From a virus, in the IMG/VR virus record IMGVR_UViG_3300046665_000368, positions 1 through 35,979 of that record: DNA of 35,979 nt; one strand, 5' to 3'. How positions within the stretch are numbered: position 1 is the stretch's first letter; every line of letters begins with the position of its first letter. The position numbers and the translations under genes are program-made. The notes under the pieces are model-generated. The model ran no database searches. It saw only the letters and a list, made by a program, of their open reading frames with translations, and was not told where the DNA came from. Positions 28,399-35,294 of the stretch are shown here, piece after piece.

Positions 28399-29103
28399 AT
28401 GAACGATATTAAGAAATTCCTGAATAGTTTCGACCAACGTGGTCGCATCATGGTCGGCATCATTGCTGTGCTGTTTGTCATTGTTGTTATGGTCAGTTGT
28501 TCTGGCCGCAAGGATCCATATGCAGGACCCGCTTACGTTCCCCAACCGGCCAATTATGCCACCCAAGCTCCGGCCGTTCCTCCGCCACAGTACGTTCCTC
28601 CGCCTGTCTCGCAACCGGCTCCCGTTATTGTACAGCAAGACCACGGTCCCGGCTGGGGTGCTGTTATCGGAGCGGGCATGCTTGGACACATGCTCGGTTC
28701 GTCTAACAATCAGCAACAACGAGTCGTTGAGCGAGAAGTCGTGCGAGAAGTGCCCGCTGCGGCAGCCCCTGCACCTGCTCCCGTAACTGCACCGGTTATT
28801 GGCTCTAAGGTGGCACCTGCGCAACCGGTTGTTAGCCCGACTCCCGCTGTAACCCGGTCCACGGCCACGGCAACCGCGCCGACTAACATCCCCGTTATTG
28901 CCCCGAAACCTGCGCCTGCACCTTACACAAGTAACTATGCTACCTCCTCCAATTCTGTTGCTCGTCCTAGCGTTCCTGCTCCTAGTAACACGAGCTCATC
29001 GAGCAGCTCTAATTATGCTCCTTCTCGCAGTAGCTATAGCTCTTCTGGCTCTGGGTCATCCCGCTCTAGCTCCTTTAGTAGTGTTCGAAGCAGCCGCCGG
29101 TAA
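28399..29103 (+). CDS. Membrane-anchored Pro/Ser-rich protein, 234 aa
   Basis: A 16-residue charged N-terminus is followed by a hydrophobic helix (about 18-33) ending VMVSC, which could be a lipid-attachment Cys. Next come a Pro/Val-rich spacer, a glycine-zipper-like GWGAVIGAGMLGHMLG (about 85-100), and a long low-complexity Pro-Ala then Ser-Arg tail. The architecture resembles envelope lipoproteins with a glycine zipper. The base composition is GC-richer than most neighbours. Cell-envelope location is inferred; no function is known. Confidence 0.7.
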   Translation: MNDIKKFLNSFDQRGRIMVGIIAVLFVIVVMVSCSGRKDPYAGPAYVPQPANYATQAPAVPPPQYVPPPVSQPAPVIVQQDHGPGWGAVIGAGMLGHMLGSSNNQQQRVVEREVVREVPAAAAPAPAPVTAPVIGSKVAPAQPVVSPTPAVTRSTATATAPTNIPVIAPKPAPAPYTSNYATSSNSVARPSVPAPSNTSSSSSSNYAPSRSSYSSSGSGSSRSSSFSSVRSSRR

Positions 29104-29106
29104 CAC

Positions 29107-29409
29107 ATGAAAGACCGTGAGATTGCAGATGTAGTCAATTACATTCGTGATCTCGCCGTTAAGTATCATGGACATCAGTGCTTGAGGGAATTAATCTCTC
29201 AGGCATTGGTGCCTATGCTCTCGGTGAGTGATTGTAATGTACATTTCCATCATGATGAGGTGGAGATTATTGTCAATAGGCCATTCTCATCGATGCGAGT
29301 AACTGCACAGAAAGAACCAGATGTGGAAAACATTGAAGAAGGTGCCGAGCCTATTGGGCATGGCTACGTTGACCAGGATGGATACAGCAGACAAATTGGA
29401 TGGGGTTAA
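29107..29409 (+). CDS. Hypothetical protein, 100 aa
   Basis: Not recognised. A helical N-terminus (residues 1-40) is followed by an Asn/His-rich strand (NVHFHHDEVEIIVN) and an acidic tail. It starts three bases after the previous stop. The two His pairs near 46-49 might bind metal, but no known motif is seen. Confidence 0.6.
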   Translation: MKDREIADVVNYIRDLAVKYHGHQCLRELISQALVPMLSVSDCNVHFHHDEVEIIVNRPFSSMRVTAQKEPDVENIEEGAEPIGHGYVDQDGYSRQIGWG

Positions 29410-29411
29410 GA

Positions 29412-29681
29412 ATGAAAATCGAAGTGGAAGTGCCCGACGGATTGAGCCCACTGGGCCAGGATCTGATTCAGAGGTTTGCCCGTGCGCTCGCTGTCAAAAT
29501 GGCGAGCAAACAGGAGCAATATGGTAACAGTTGGCGAGTCTATAATTGGCGAGCAGAGTGCCAGGCCCAGTTACAGAGGCATGTGTATAAAGGTGATCCG
29601 ATCGATGTGGGCCTTTACAGCGCATTCTGTTTCCATCATAGCTGGCCGACTGTTCCTGTCACGATGCGACCAATAGCATGA
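29412..29681 (+). CDS. Conserved small phage protein, 89 aa
   Basis: The pattern DLIQRFARALAVKM, KQEQYGNSWRVYNW, then GDPIDVGLYSAFCFHHSW resembles a small family scattered through tailed phages, in which the middle YG..W..W..E..A.L..H..KGDP..V..Y.AF..HH order is kept. Function unknown. ATG 29412 has GGGTTAAGA just upstream. The gene ends in ATGA overlap with the next. Confidence 0.65.
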   Translation: MKIEVEVPDGLSPLGQDLIQRFARALAVKMASKQEQYGNSWRVYNWRAECQAQLQRHVYKGDPIDVGLYSAFCFHHSWPTVPVTMRPIA

Positions 29682-29986
29682 TCAGGATGAATCCCGCGCA
29701 TGACACAGTGAATCCACCGGGCACTGTGCAGATCACGATCTTTCGTGAGTCGAAGGCCGTTAAGCAGTTCACCATCAAGAACTTGCAATATGACTTCGAG
29801 CATTGGTTTGAGGAAATTTATGGTGGTGGGCTTATGAGCGTTGGTCTGTTCCTTGAGGAGAGACAGATCTATGAAGACGCTGAAGTTCACCGCATGTGGT
29901 TGTCATATCAGGCAGCGTTTAACAAATATAAGAACACAAATGCTGATTCTGGAAGCAGAGAAACTGAAGGTAGCTCGTTTTGGTAA
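29678..29986 (+). CDS. Hypothetical protein, 102 aa
   Basis: Not recognised. A beta-rich first half (GTVQITIFRESKAVKQF) and helical second half. It overlaps the nucleotidyltransferase-like gene by 47 bases in another frame. Confidence 0.6.
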   Translation: MIRMNPAHDTVNPPGTVQITIFRESKAVKQFTIKNLQYDFEHWFEEIYGGGLMSVGLFLEERQIYEDAEVHRMWLSYQAAFNKYKNTNADSGSRETEGSSFW

Positions 29987-30533
29987 ACTCTATTCGGGTC
30001 TGTATGATCTGAAGGAGATGGGTGTCACTGGCCAACATCAAGTATGGCTTGCAGGTGGTGCCCTCCGCAGCATCCTCGATAAGAATGATGTTGTTTGTGA
30101 TTTTGATTTGTTCTTCCCGAATGTGGAGACACTTGAGGAGGTTAAGCGAAAGCTCACTGATTGGGGATATAAGAAAGTGTTCCAGTGCCCACAGGGTAAA
30201 CTGGCCACATTCAAGCTTGATGACACTAAGATCCAGTGCATCAGCCAGGCATTCTACAGTGATCCAGGAGAGTTGATTCACACATTTGACCTGAGTCCTG
30301 GGTATGGAGCCCTGGACCTACTCAATGGTCGATTGTATCTTCATGAGCAATTCATTCGAGATGTGAAACAGAAGAAGGCTCGTCTCATGAATCTGACTCA
30401 CCCGGTTGCGACATTCAATCGGATTGTGAAGTACAAGGATAAGGGTTATCATGTCCGTCCGGCCATTGAGGAGTATGTTCGACGATTGAACCCCACGATT
30501 GATGCTGAGGGTATGAGGTGGTACATTGATTAG
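29940..30533 (+). CDS. Nucleotidyltransferase-fold protein (poly(A) polymerase / CCA-adding head-like)
   Basis: This 197-aa protein carries LAGGALRS with Gly39-Gly40 and Arg43, then DFDLF with Asp54 and Asp56, the head-domain signature of class II poly(A) polymerase/tRNA nucleotidyltransferases. The short C-terminal domain includes a TFNRIVKYKDKGYHVRP stretch. It lacks the full length of a CCA-adding enzyme (about 400 aa), so the substrate is unclear. It might be part of RNA modification or a toxin-type nucleotidyltransferase. ATG 29940 is preferred over upstream in-frame starts. Confidence 0.7.
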   Translation: MLILEAEKLKVARFGKLYSGLYDLKEMGVTGQHQVWLAGGALRSILDKNDVVCDFDLFFPNVETLEEVKRKLTDWGYKKVFQCPQGKLATFKLDDTKIQCISQAFYSDPGELIHTFDLSPGYGALDLLNGRLYLHEQFIRDVKQKKARLMNLTHPVATFNRIVKYKDKGYHVRPAIEEYVRRLNPTIDAEGMRWYID

Positions 30534-30558
30534 TAGTGCACGATATGAACCTGCTGTG

Positions 30559-30819
30559 ATGCAGGAAATTTCTCCAGCCAAGATTATTCTTGAGATTGAT
30601 ATTGAGACTGCTGAAAAGTTGCAGACTCTGACTGGAGCAATGACTGGTCCAGAGGTTGTAAACATGAATCTCTTTGATATTCTTGATGAAGCTCTTAAGG
30701 AGCATCATAAGATCAATGGTAAGATGCCAATGGAGTCTAAATACGTAATCAGTGCAACAGATGGTAATACTGGCCGTGAGGTTCGAAGTGTTCATTTGAT
30801 TAGAATGACACGTAAATGA
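30559..30819 (+). CDS. Hypothetical protein, 86 aa
   Basis: Not recognised. A beta strand (AKIILEIDIETAEKL) and helices around NLFDILDEALKEHH. ATG 30559 is chosen; TTG 30526 or GTG 30538 are other in-frame starts. Stop overlaps the next ATG. Confidence 0.55.
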   Translation: MQEISPAKIILEIDIETAEKLQTLTGAMTGPEVVNMNLFDILDEALKEHHKINGKMPMESKYVISATDGNTGREVRSVHLIRMTRK

Positions 30820-30938
30820 GCGAATATTGGCTCCACAGTGATTGCATTGAATCACCAGTACATTTTGAGGAAGACGAATATGCTGGTGTTGTGATGGATG
30901 AAGAGCCAGATGCAGACAAAGAACCGGTACAGGAGTAG
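30816..30938 (+). CDS. Small acidic protein, 40 aa
   Basis: Not recognised. ATGA overlap with the previous gene. Very acidic (about one third Asp/Glu), probably unstructured. Small acidic phage proteins may mimic DNA, but nothing here shows it. Confidence 0.4.
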   Translation: MSEYWLHSDCIESPVHFEEDEYAGVVMDEEPDADKEPVQE

Positions 30939-31014
30939 CCGTAGAGGGCGCGGAACAGTCCTCAATAATGGTCCCATTCAATGGGGCGAAACTTCATACA
31001 AACAAGGAAATAAA

Positions 31015-31281
31015 ATGAGTCTCGCAGGTTATACCATTGGCCAACTGGAAGCTGAACTTGAGAACCGCAAGAAAGAGAATGAGCGTCGTGAGGCTATGAT
31101 CACGATTGAGCGTCTGAATGCAGACGTGAAGAGCCGCGTCACAGAGATGAAGGAACTTGCTGAGAAGCACAATATCGATTTTCAGATCAGTGTGCCTGGT
31201 ATGTATGAGACTCTGGACTTCCGTGCCTACAATGGTGGTGGACACTGGGACACTGATAAGTGGGCTGGGAGCAGCTGCTGA
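31015..31281 (+). CDS. Coiled-coil protein, 88 aa
   Basis: A helix of about residues 8-52 rich in Glu, Arg and Lys (GQLEAELENRKKENERREAM) is followed by a Gly/Trp-rich tail. AAGGAAATAAA gives a fair ribosome binding site before ATG 31015; the frame stays open upstream to 30898, so a longer form is possible. A 76-base gap precedes it. Confidence 0.6.
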   Translation: MSLAGYTIGQLEAELENRKKENERREAMITIERLNADVKSRVTEMKELAEKHNIDFQISVPGMYETLDFRAYNGGGHWDTDKWAGSSC

Positions 31282-31284
31282 TCC

Positions 31285-32244
31285 ATGGGCCGTATCCTTG
31301 TAATTGGATCGCAGGCCCTTAAAGCTAATCATGTGGCGATTGGCCGAATGCCTGCTGACATGGATATCATTGCCACATATGATGATACCATCGAGTTCGC
31401 AAAAGTGTTCCATAAGGGTGTCAAGTACACCACGCTCTCATTTGATGATGGTCAAAAGTTTGTGAGTCGAAGCAGTGAGGGTATCCTTGAAGCTGAGATT
31501 GCATGGGCGGGCTCGAATCAGATGCAGCTACTTGATCTCAGATGGGATCAGGCTATTCATGGTGAATTTGGTGTTCGGTTTGCCTCACTCGATGTGCTGT
31601 ATGCTCTCAAGATGAGTCATAGGTACAAGAAAAATAGCCCACACTTCCTCAAGACCATGAGGGACATTCAGGCTATTCGTAAGTACTACAATCCTGGACA
31701 GTCATGGGGAAATCCCATCCTCAAGGATTGGTATGCTCGTCGAGAGGCTGAGACCTATAGCTATAGTCATCCCAAACTGAATCAGACAAAGAGGGAGTTC
31801 TTCAATCCTATTGGTGCTGATGGTCAACCGTTGTATCGGTACGATCATGACAGTATTCATGAAGCAGTTAAGATTTCACATCAACCTGCATACAAGTACT
31901 ACAGCATCAAGGGGCAAGAGGTACTGAGTAGCCGAGAGAAATTTATGGCTCAGCCCCGATACATTCAATTGTATGGAGTGCTTGAGGAGTCGTATGTGCT
32001 GGCTCTTGAGAGGAGTCAGATTCCATTCGCTGGTAAGGTCAGCCACAAAGAGAGCTTCGATATGGCTCTTGAGAAGGTCTGCACAAGTATCACAAGTGGT
32101 TGGTTCCGGGAGTTTGCCTGGGAGAACTATGATGCTGTACAGAATCTCTATATCGGCGATTATGTCGATAAATTCAATACCGCTCTGAGTCGCGGTGTTA
32201 TTCGCCCTTTCATTGATAAGACCACATTGGTCCCGGAGTTTTAA
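31285..32244 (+). CDS. Nucleotidyltransferase-like protein, 319 aa
   Basis: Residues 1-30 read ILVIGSQAL then ADMDIIA: a Gly-Ser motif followed by DxD (Asp25, Asp27), the pattern of polymerase-beta-type nucleotidyltransferases. The rest is helical, with YALKMSHRYKKN near residue 110 and no recognised C-terminal domain. It is the second protein of this fold within 2.5 kb. It could act on RNA, tRNA or a small molecule. Starts ATG 31285, four bases after the previous stop. Confidence 0.6.
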   Translation: MGRILVIGSQALKANHVAIGRMPADMDIIATYDDTIEFAKVFHKGVKYTTLSFDDGQKFVSRSSEGILEAEIAWAGSNQMQLLDLRWDQAIHGEFGVRFASLDVLYALKMSHRYKKNSPHFLKTMRDIQAIRKYYNPGQSWGNPILKDWYARREAETYSYSHPKLNQTKREFFNPIGADGQPLYRYDHDSIHEAVKISHQPAYKYYSIKGQEVLSSREKFMAQPRYIQLYGVLEESYVLALERSQIPFAGKVSHKESFDMALEKVCTSITSGWFREFAWENYDAVQNLYIGDYVDKFNTALSRGVIRPFIDKTTLVPEF

Positions 32245-32727
32245 ATGTTCAACAATAGCTACCACCAGCGTGAGCAACTGATCACCCTTGTTGAGGAAAT
32301 CAAGAACCTGCTGATTGCTCAGGGTGTCCAGTCCAAAGATCATAGTGATCCCTTCAGTGGATGCATGTATCGTGCTGTTGTCAATAATTGCACAGTCAAG
32401 TGTGCAGCCGGTCACAAGATCTCTGATGAGGCCTACACGCCTGATCTTGAGAACAAAACCGTCGATCTCAAGATGGTTCAGGATGCCCTTGTTCAAAGTG
32501 GTGTGCCTCATTGGCAGCTACCTGTTATCTACCAGTGCCAGGTCATTCATGACTATATTGAGCCGGAACATTGGAGGGGAGCCTTCGAGGCTCTCATTGC
32601 ACAGATCAAGTATGGCCATGAGAATATCATCTTCAAGCTGAAGGATGATGTCTTCCAGCCCGATCTGAAGACCATTCACACCCTCGCTCCTGGTGCACAG
32701 GATCCTGATTATAACTCTGAAGATTAA
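32245..32727 (+). CDS. Hypothetical protein, 160 aa
   Basis: Not assigned a function. Residues 37-60 (DPFSGCMYR, then CTVKCAAGHKISDEAY) resemble a phage family with a conserved CxYR...KCAxG.xI.DExY core that could be structural or metal-binding. The C-terminal half is helical and then acidic. It starts directly after the previous stop and is the last gene before the large terminator. Confidence 0.65.
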   Translation: MFNNSYHQREQLITLVEEIKNLLIAQGVQSKDHSDPFSGCMYRAVVNNCTVKCAAGHKISDEAYTPDLENKTVDLKMVQDALVQSGVPHWQLPVIYQCQVIHDYIEPEHWRGAFEALIAQIKYGHENIIFKLKDDVFQPDLKTIHTLAPGAQDPDYNSED

Positions 32728-32769
32728 TCACTCCTAGTAGTACTTACTAAGCTGGCCACTTTCGGCCAC

Positions 32770-32837
32770 ACCCCTCCTATCATCATCTGGCCTTCGGGCT
32801 GGGTGGTGGTGGGAGGGGTACCCTCTTTTTTTTTTTT
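32770..32837 (+). terminator. Very strong rho-independent terminator
   Basis: A 23-bp stem (32770-32792 with 32797-32819; G-U pairs and one mismatch) is capped by TTCG and followed, after five bases, by 12 uninterrupted Ts (32826-32837). This is the strongest terminator in the window and lies just upstream of the promoter at 32874. Confidence 0.9.
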
Positions 32838-32873
32838 GTTTGTACATCGTAAACTATGTACGGCATAGCCCGC

Positions 32874-32891
32874 CACCAGGGGACGCTAAAG
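32874..32891 (+). promoter_or_regulatory. Candidate phage RNA polymerase promoter (site 4)
   Basis: Exact copy of CACCAGGGGACGCTAAAG; predicted start 32891. It sits 36 bases after the T tract of the big terminator and would start transcripts for the lysis/packaging genes. Upstream GCCC, also seen near sites 2, 3 and 5 as GCC-rich sequence, may extend the motif. Confidence 0.8.
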
Positions 32892-32917
32892 CAGGGTGCC
32901 TCCCCGGCTATATTTAA

Positions 32918-32938
32918 GGGTATCATTTAAATGATCCC
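32918..32938 (+). other. Palindromic hairpin in the 5' leader
   Basis: GGG, a bulged T, then ATCATTT/AAATGAT and CCC form an almost complete inverted repeat 27 bases after the predicted transcript start. Possible roles are RNA processing or mRNA stabilisation. Confidence 0.5.
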
Positions 32939-33025
32939 AAGGGTATAACTAAAGGGAGCCCTAAGAGATAGCAACTAGTCGCCATGATTCTATTGTGATG
33001 ACAATTAACAAATAAAAGGATACAC

Positions 33026-33343
33026 ATGCTAATGGATATTTTTAGTCCTGCAGTCCTTGATGTTGCCAAAACTGTCATCCCCGCTCTGATTGGAATCATC
33101 AGTGGTGCTGGTTACTGGAATTGGAAGATCAAGAAAGCTGAACTGGATTCTAAAGACAAGAATGAATTCAAGAAGGCTCTCCTGGATCAAGTCAAGGAAT
33201 TGCTTGAGAAGGTGGAGGCCCTGAGTGACACTAAGGCTGAACTCATGGGTAAGATTTATAAATTGGAAGCTGATCTCAAGATTGCTAATCAAGAGATCCA
33301 TAGTCTTAATACATTGTTGAAGAGTAATTACCATGGAAAATAG
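33026..33343 (+). CDS. Membrane-anchored coiled-coil protein (holin or i-spanin candidate)
   Basis: A hydrophobic segment (about residues 8-29: VLDVAKTVIPALIGIISGAG) is followed by a long Lys/Glu coiled coil to residue 105. A single N-terminal membrane helix plus periplasmic coiled coil is the i-spanin (Rz) layout, while the place just before a small terminase is that of the T7 holin gene 17.5. Either lysis role fits; topology alone does not decide. It has AAAAGG before its start. Confidence 0.6.
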   Translation: MLMDIFSPAVLDVAKTVIPALIGIISGAGYWNWKIKKAELDSKDKNEFKKALLDQVKELLEKVEALSDTKAELMGKIYKLEADLKIANQEIHSLNTLLKSNYHGK

Positions 33344-33815
33344 TACTAATGGTGGTAGTGGTCCTCGTCCCGACACAGATGTTGTTGAGGATAGTGGCTA
33401 TAAGGGTCGTGGTGGGTGGCGTGCAGGTGGTGGACGTCCCAAGGGTTCCAAGAACATCCACTCCAAGGAATCCATCAGAAAGCTTGAGGCTCTGGGATTC
33501 GATCCCATTGAGATGATGGTTGATAAGTACTGGGAGCTTGAAGCCCTGATCAATCGAATCATCTCCGGTCCGAAACCTAGTATGCAAGCTGTTGCAATGC
33601 TTGTTAATACACAACAGAAGATCAGTAATGATTTGATGTCTTATGGTTATAACAAGGTTCCTGATCGTCCTAAGGATGTTGAGGAAGAAGAGAAGAAGCA
33701 ACCTGTGAGATTGGTTCTGACTGATGATGTTAAGAGTGTTACTGCAACGACTGATTCTGACGGTTCAACTACAGTCACAGTCAAATCTAATCCCCAAGAA
33801 CCCCAACCCTTGTGA
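33333..33815 (+). CDS. Terminase small subunit-like protein
   Basis: A basic, disordered start with GGRPKGSKN (about 33-41) and the KLEALGFDPIEMMVD helix (about 50-64) recall small terminases, which bind phage DNA and start packaging. Later helices (MQAVAMLVNTQQKI) and a YGYNKVP element are followed by an acidic/Thr-rich tail. At 160 aa it is a usual size. Position next to a lysis-type gene parallels T7 gene 18. No large subunit is in the window. The start overlaps the previous gene by 11 bases. Confidence 0.6.
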   Translation: MENSTNGGSGPRPDTDVVEDSGYKGRGGWRAGGGRPKGSKNIHSKESIRKLEALGFDPIEMMVDKYWELEALINRIISGPKPSMQAVAMLVNTQQKISNDLMSYGYNKVPDRPKDVEEEEKKQPVRLVLTDDVKSVTATTDSDGSTTVTVKSNPQEPQPL

Positions 33816-33871
33816 TGCGATTGTTGAGCATAATTTAAGTTTACATAAGAAGTATAGAATTGGAGAGTGGA

Positions 33872-34003
33872 ATGCCCATGTTTATGAGGTTGTGGATGGT
33901 GAATCTAATGATGTTTGCCTCCTGTATGTTGCCCATCCCGGCTCACCCGCGCAGCCCGGCACCAGGGGACGCTAAAGAAGTACACACTACCGAGGTGGTT
34001 TAA
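33872..34003 (+). CDS. Candidate small lipoprotein (o-spanin-like), 43 aa
   Basis: GGAG six bases before ATG 33872 is one of the best ribosome binding sites here. The peptide has a hydrophobic start ending MFASC (lipobox-like Cys18), followed by a Pro-rich tail (LPIPAHPRSPAPGDAK). That is the layout of Rz1-type outer-membrane spanins, and T7 has its spanin genes right after gene 18. Against it: the peptide is Met-rich, a shadow-frame trait, and another frame over the same DNA looks more codon-like but has no start. Low confidence. Confidence 0.35.
   Translation: MPMFMRLWMVNLMMFASCMLPIPAHPRSPAPGDAKEVHTTEVV
33960..33977 (+). promoter_or_regulatory. Candidate phage RNA polymerase promoter (site 5)
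   Basis: Exact CACCAGGGGACGCTAAAG; predicted start 33977. It follows a short GC-rich stretch (CCCGCGCAGCCCGG) and lies 51 bases before the next likely start. Its TAA is the stop codon for one of the overlapping frames. Confidence 0.75.
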
Positions 34004-34027
34004 TGTTCAAGAAGCTTCGCTAATGTC

Positions 34028-34198
34028 ATGGACACTGATCCTCTTGTTGATCTCAGTGACCATCAACTTATTGTTTGTGGCTCTGATTTGGATCACTCTA
34101 AGGAAGTTATTCTCAACCAGACACTGGTTCTGAGTGACCATGATCTGTTCAAAGCTCGTATGAGAGCACATAGTATTGAAGACATGAGGGAAATTTAA
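34028..34198 (+). CDS. Small acidic protein, 56 aa
   Basis: Not recognised. The frame starts ATG 34028 and ends in a TAATG overlap with the following gene, the typical coupling in this genome, and has normal codon use (DPLVDLSDHQLIVCGSD). A hydrophobic 36-residue frame starting at 34023 overlaps it; only one of the two is likely to be expressed. Confidence 0.5.
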   Translation: MDTDPLVDLSDHQLIVCGSDLDHSKEVILNQTLVLSDHDLFKARMRAHSIEDMREI

Positions 34199-34491
34199 TG
34201 TCGATTGGTTTTTACCGTAAGAAGCCTGTTGTGATTAGTGCAGTCCAGTTCACTGGAAGCAATCACGATGAACTACGTGCCTTTGGTGCGATTGTTGTTG
34301 TTAATGGAGACAATACAATTATTGGTACACTTGAGGATGGTCCCATGGGCGAAGTTGTTCATGTGGCAACTGTTGGTGACTACATAATCAAGGGTGTTCA
34401 TGGTGAATTCTATCCATGCAAGCCTGATATCTTCAAAGAGACATATGATGCCTGTCTTCCTGTGTACAGTAGTCCTGAGGGTAATGTATGA
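34198..34491 (+). CDS. Phage PGDYxxxG-family small protein, 97 aa
   Basis: The pattern YRKKPVVISAVQFTG, GTLEDG, then VGDYIIKGVHGEFYPCKPDIF is the signature of a small protein family widely found in tailed phages and prophages. Its function is unknown. A more divergent relative seems to be encoded at 22196. Coupled to the previous gene by TAATG. Confidence 0.8.
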   Translation: MSIGFYRKKPVVISAVQFTGSNHDELRAFGAIVVVNGDNTIIGTLEDGPMGEVVHVATVGDYIIKGVHGEFYPCKPDIFKETYDACLPVYSSPEGNV

Positions 34492-34850
34492 ATGAGCATG
34501 GTAAGGGTCGTCATAAGATCCGCAACCTCAAAGATGTTGATCTGTCCACTCCAACAATCCTAAATAAGAATTCTGATAAGCGCATCCTCGCCACACTGGT
34601 TGAGGGACAGGACTATGTATTTGTTGGTCGTGGAAGCATCTATGGCAATCCATTCATCATCGATATTCATGGTGATCGAAATCATGTCTGTGATCAATAC
34701 AGTCGATATGTCTTGAATCGTCCGGGCCTGATCACTCAGATTGAGCGCAATCTACCTGGTAAACATCTGGTGTGTTATTGTGCACCATATCGTTGTCATG
34801 CAGAGACCCTCATGAAGATTGCTAATAGCCCTCACAGGTACAGTCTTTAA
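34488..34850 (+). CDS. DUF4326-domain protein, 120 aa
   Basis: The order YVFVGRGSIYGNPF, then a DRNHVCDQYSRYVLNRP helix, ending in GKHLVCYCAPYRCHAETL with three cysteines (the CxC...C group), matches the DUF4326 pattern seen in many phages. The biochemical role is unknown. ATG 34488 overlaps the previous stop. Confidence 0.8.
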   Translation: MNEHGKGRHKIRNLKDVDLSTPTILNKNSDKRILATLVEGQDYVFVGRGSIYGNPFIIDIHGDRNHVCDQYSRYVLNRPGLITQIERNLPGKHLVCYCAPYRCHAETLMKIANSPHRYSL

Positions 34851-35030
34851 ATGTCATTCAGATACTTCATTGTCGACCTGGATGAGCTGCGTCCAGTGGT
34901 TGGTACTAATAACGACCAACTCGCCCGTGAATTTGGGGCACAACAGAATTATGTCGTTATTGATGTGGTTGATAATAGTTACAATCATAACGATGAAGTT
35001 AGTCAGATTAGAGATATTCTGAGCTTATGA
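34851..35030 (+). CDS. Hypothetical protein, 59 aa
   Basis: Not recognised. The ATG directly follows the previous TAA. An acidic small alpha/beta-type protein (RYFIVDLDELRPVV; later NYVVIDVVDNSY). It is the last protein gene before the tRNA region. Confidence 0.6.
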   Translation: MSFRYFIVDLDELRPVVGTNNDQLAREFGAQQNYVVIDVVDNSYNHNDEVSQIRDILSL

Positions 35031-35215
35031 ACATGCAGGAATTATATTGGTACGTAACGATATATACTCCTTTGGTGAAGTCCAACGTCTGGCCGTGACG
35101 ATACATCGGACATGAACAATGATTACGCTCAGTAGGTCACTGAGTTGGGTTAACTTGGTTGTTAACCTTCTGTGTAAGTCAGACGTCTAGGGGACGATAC
35201 CATTCCTATAAACAT
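35031..35215. other. Non-coding structured leader before the tRNAs
   Basis: No credible ORF. Two hairpins are clear: CTCAGT/ACTGAG (35128-35144, five-base loop) and GGTTAAC/GTTAACC (35148-35167, six-base loop). A degenerate promoter-like TAGGGGACG lies at 35188-35196; it lacks the CTAAAG end. It could be the 5' part of a tRNA precursor. Confidence 0.5.
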
Positions 35216-35294
35216 ACCACACAACCCGAGCAAGGTGCATGGGCTTGACTGTTAATCAATGGATAGCTGGGTTCGATTCCTAGATGTGGTGCCA
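35216..35294 (+). tRNA. tRNA-Asn(GUU)
   Basis: The 79-base sequence folds as a tRNA with an encoded CCA end. Acceptor ACCACAC/ATGTGGT has one mismatch; the D arm is CCCG...TGGG; the anticodon loop CTGTTAA carries GTT; the T arm is CTGGG-TTCGATT-CCTAG. Position 26 is missing and one anticodon-stem pair is weak, so the structure is slightly unusual. It reads AAC/AAU codons. Confidence 0.82.

Larger units (their letters stand above)
32728..33025. other. Intergenic control region between middle and late blocks
   Basis: This 298-base gap has, in order: a short TGGCC/GGCCA hairpin (32753-32768), a 23-bp stem terminator with a 12-T tract, the phage promoter motif, the ATCATTT/AAATGAT palindrome (32922-32935), and a good AAAAGG ribosome binding site before the gene at 33026. 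Nothing codes. Confidence 0.75.

Noticed and set aside
33724-33975. ATG-started reading of the coding-like frame behind the terminase gene
   Set aside because: The first 30 codons are a shadow of the terminase-like gene; the later part is reported as a startless frame instead.
34023-34133. 36-aa hydrophobic peptide as a listed gene
   Set aside because: The overlapping 56-aa frame fits the local stop/start coupling better; kept only as a finding.
35185-35201. Sixth promoter copy before the tRNAs
   Set aside because: Only TAGGGGACG matches; the CTAAAG end is lost, so function is doubtful.
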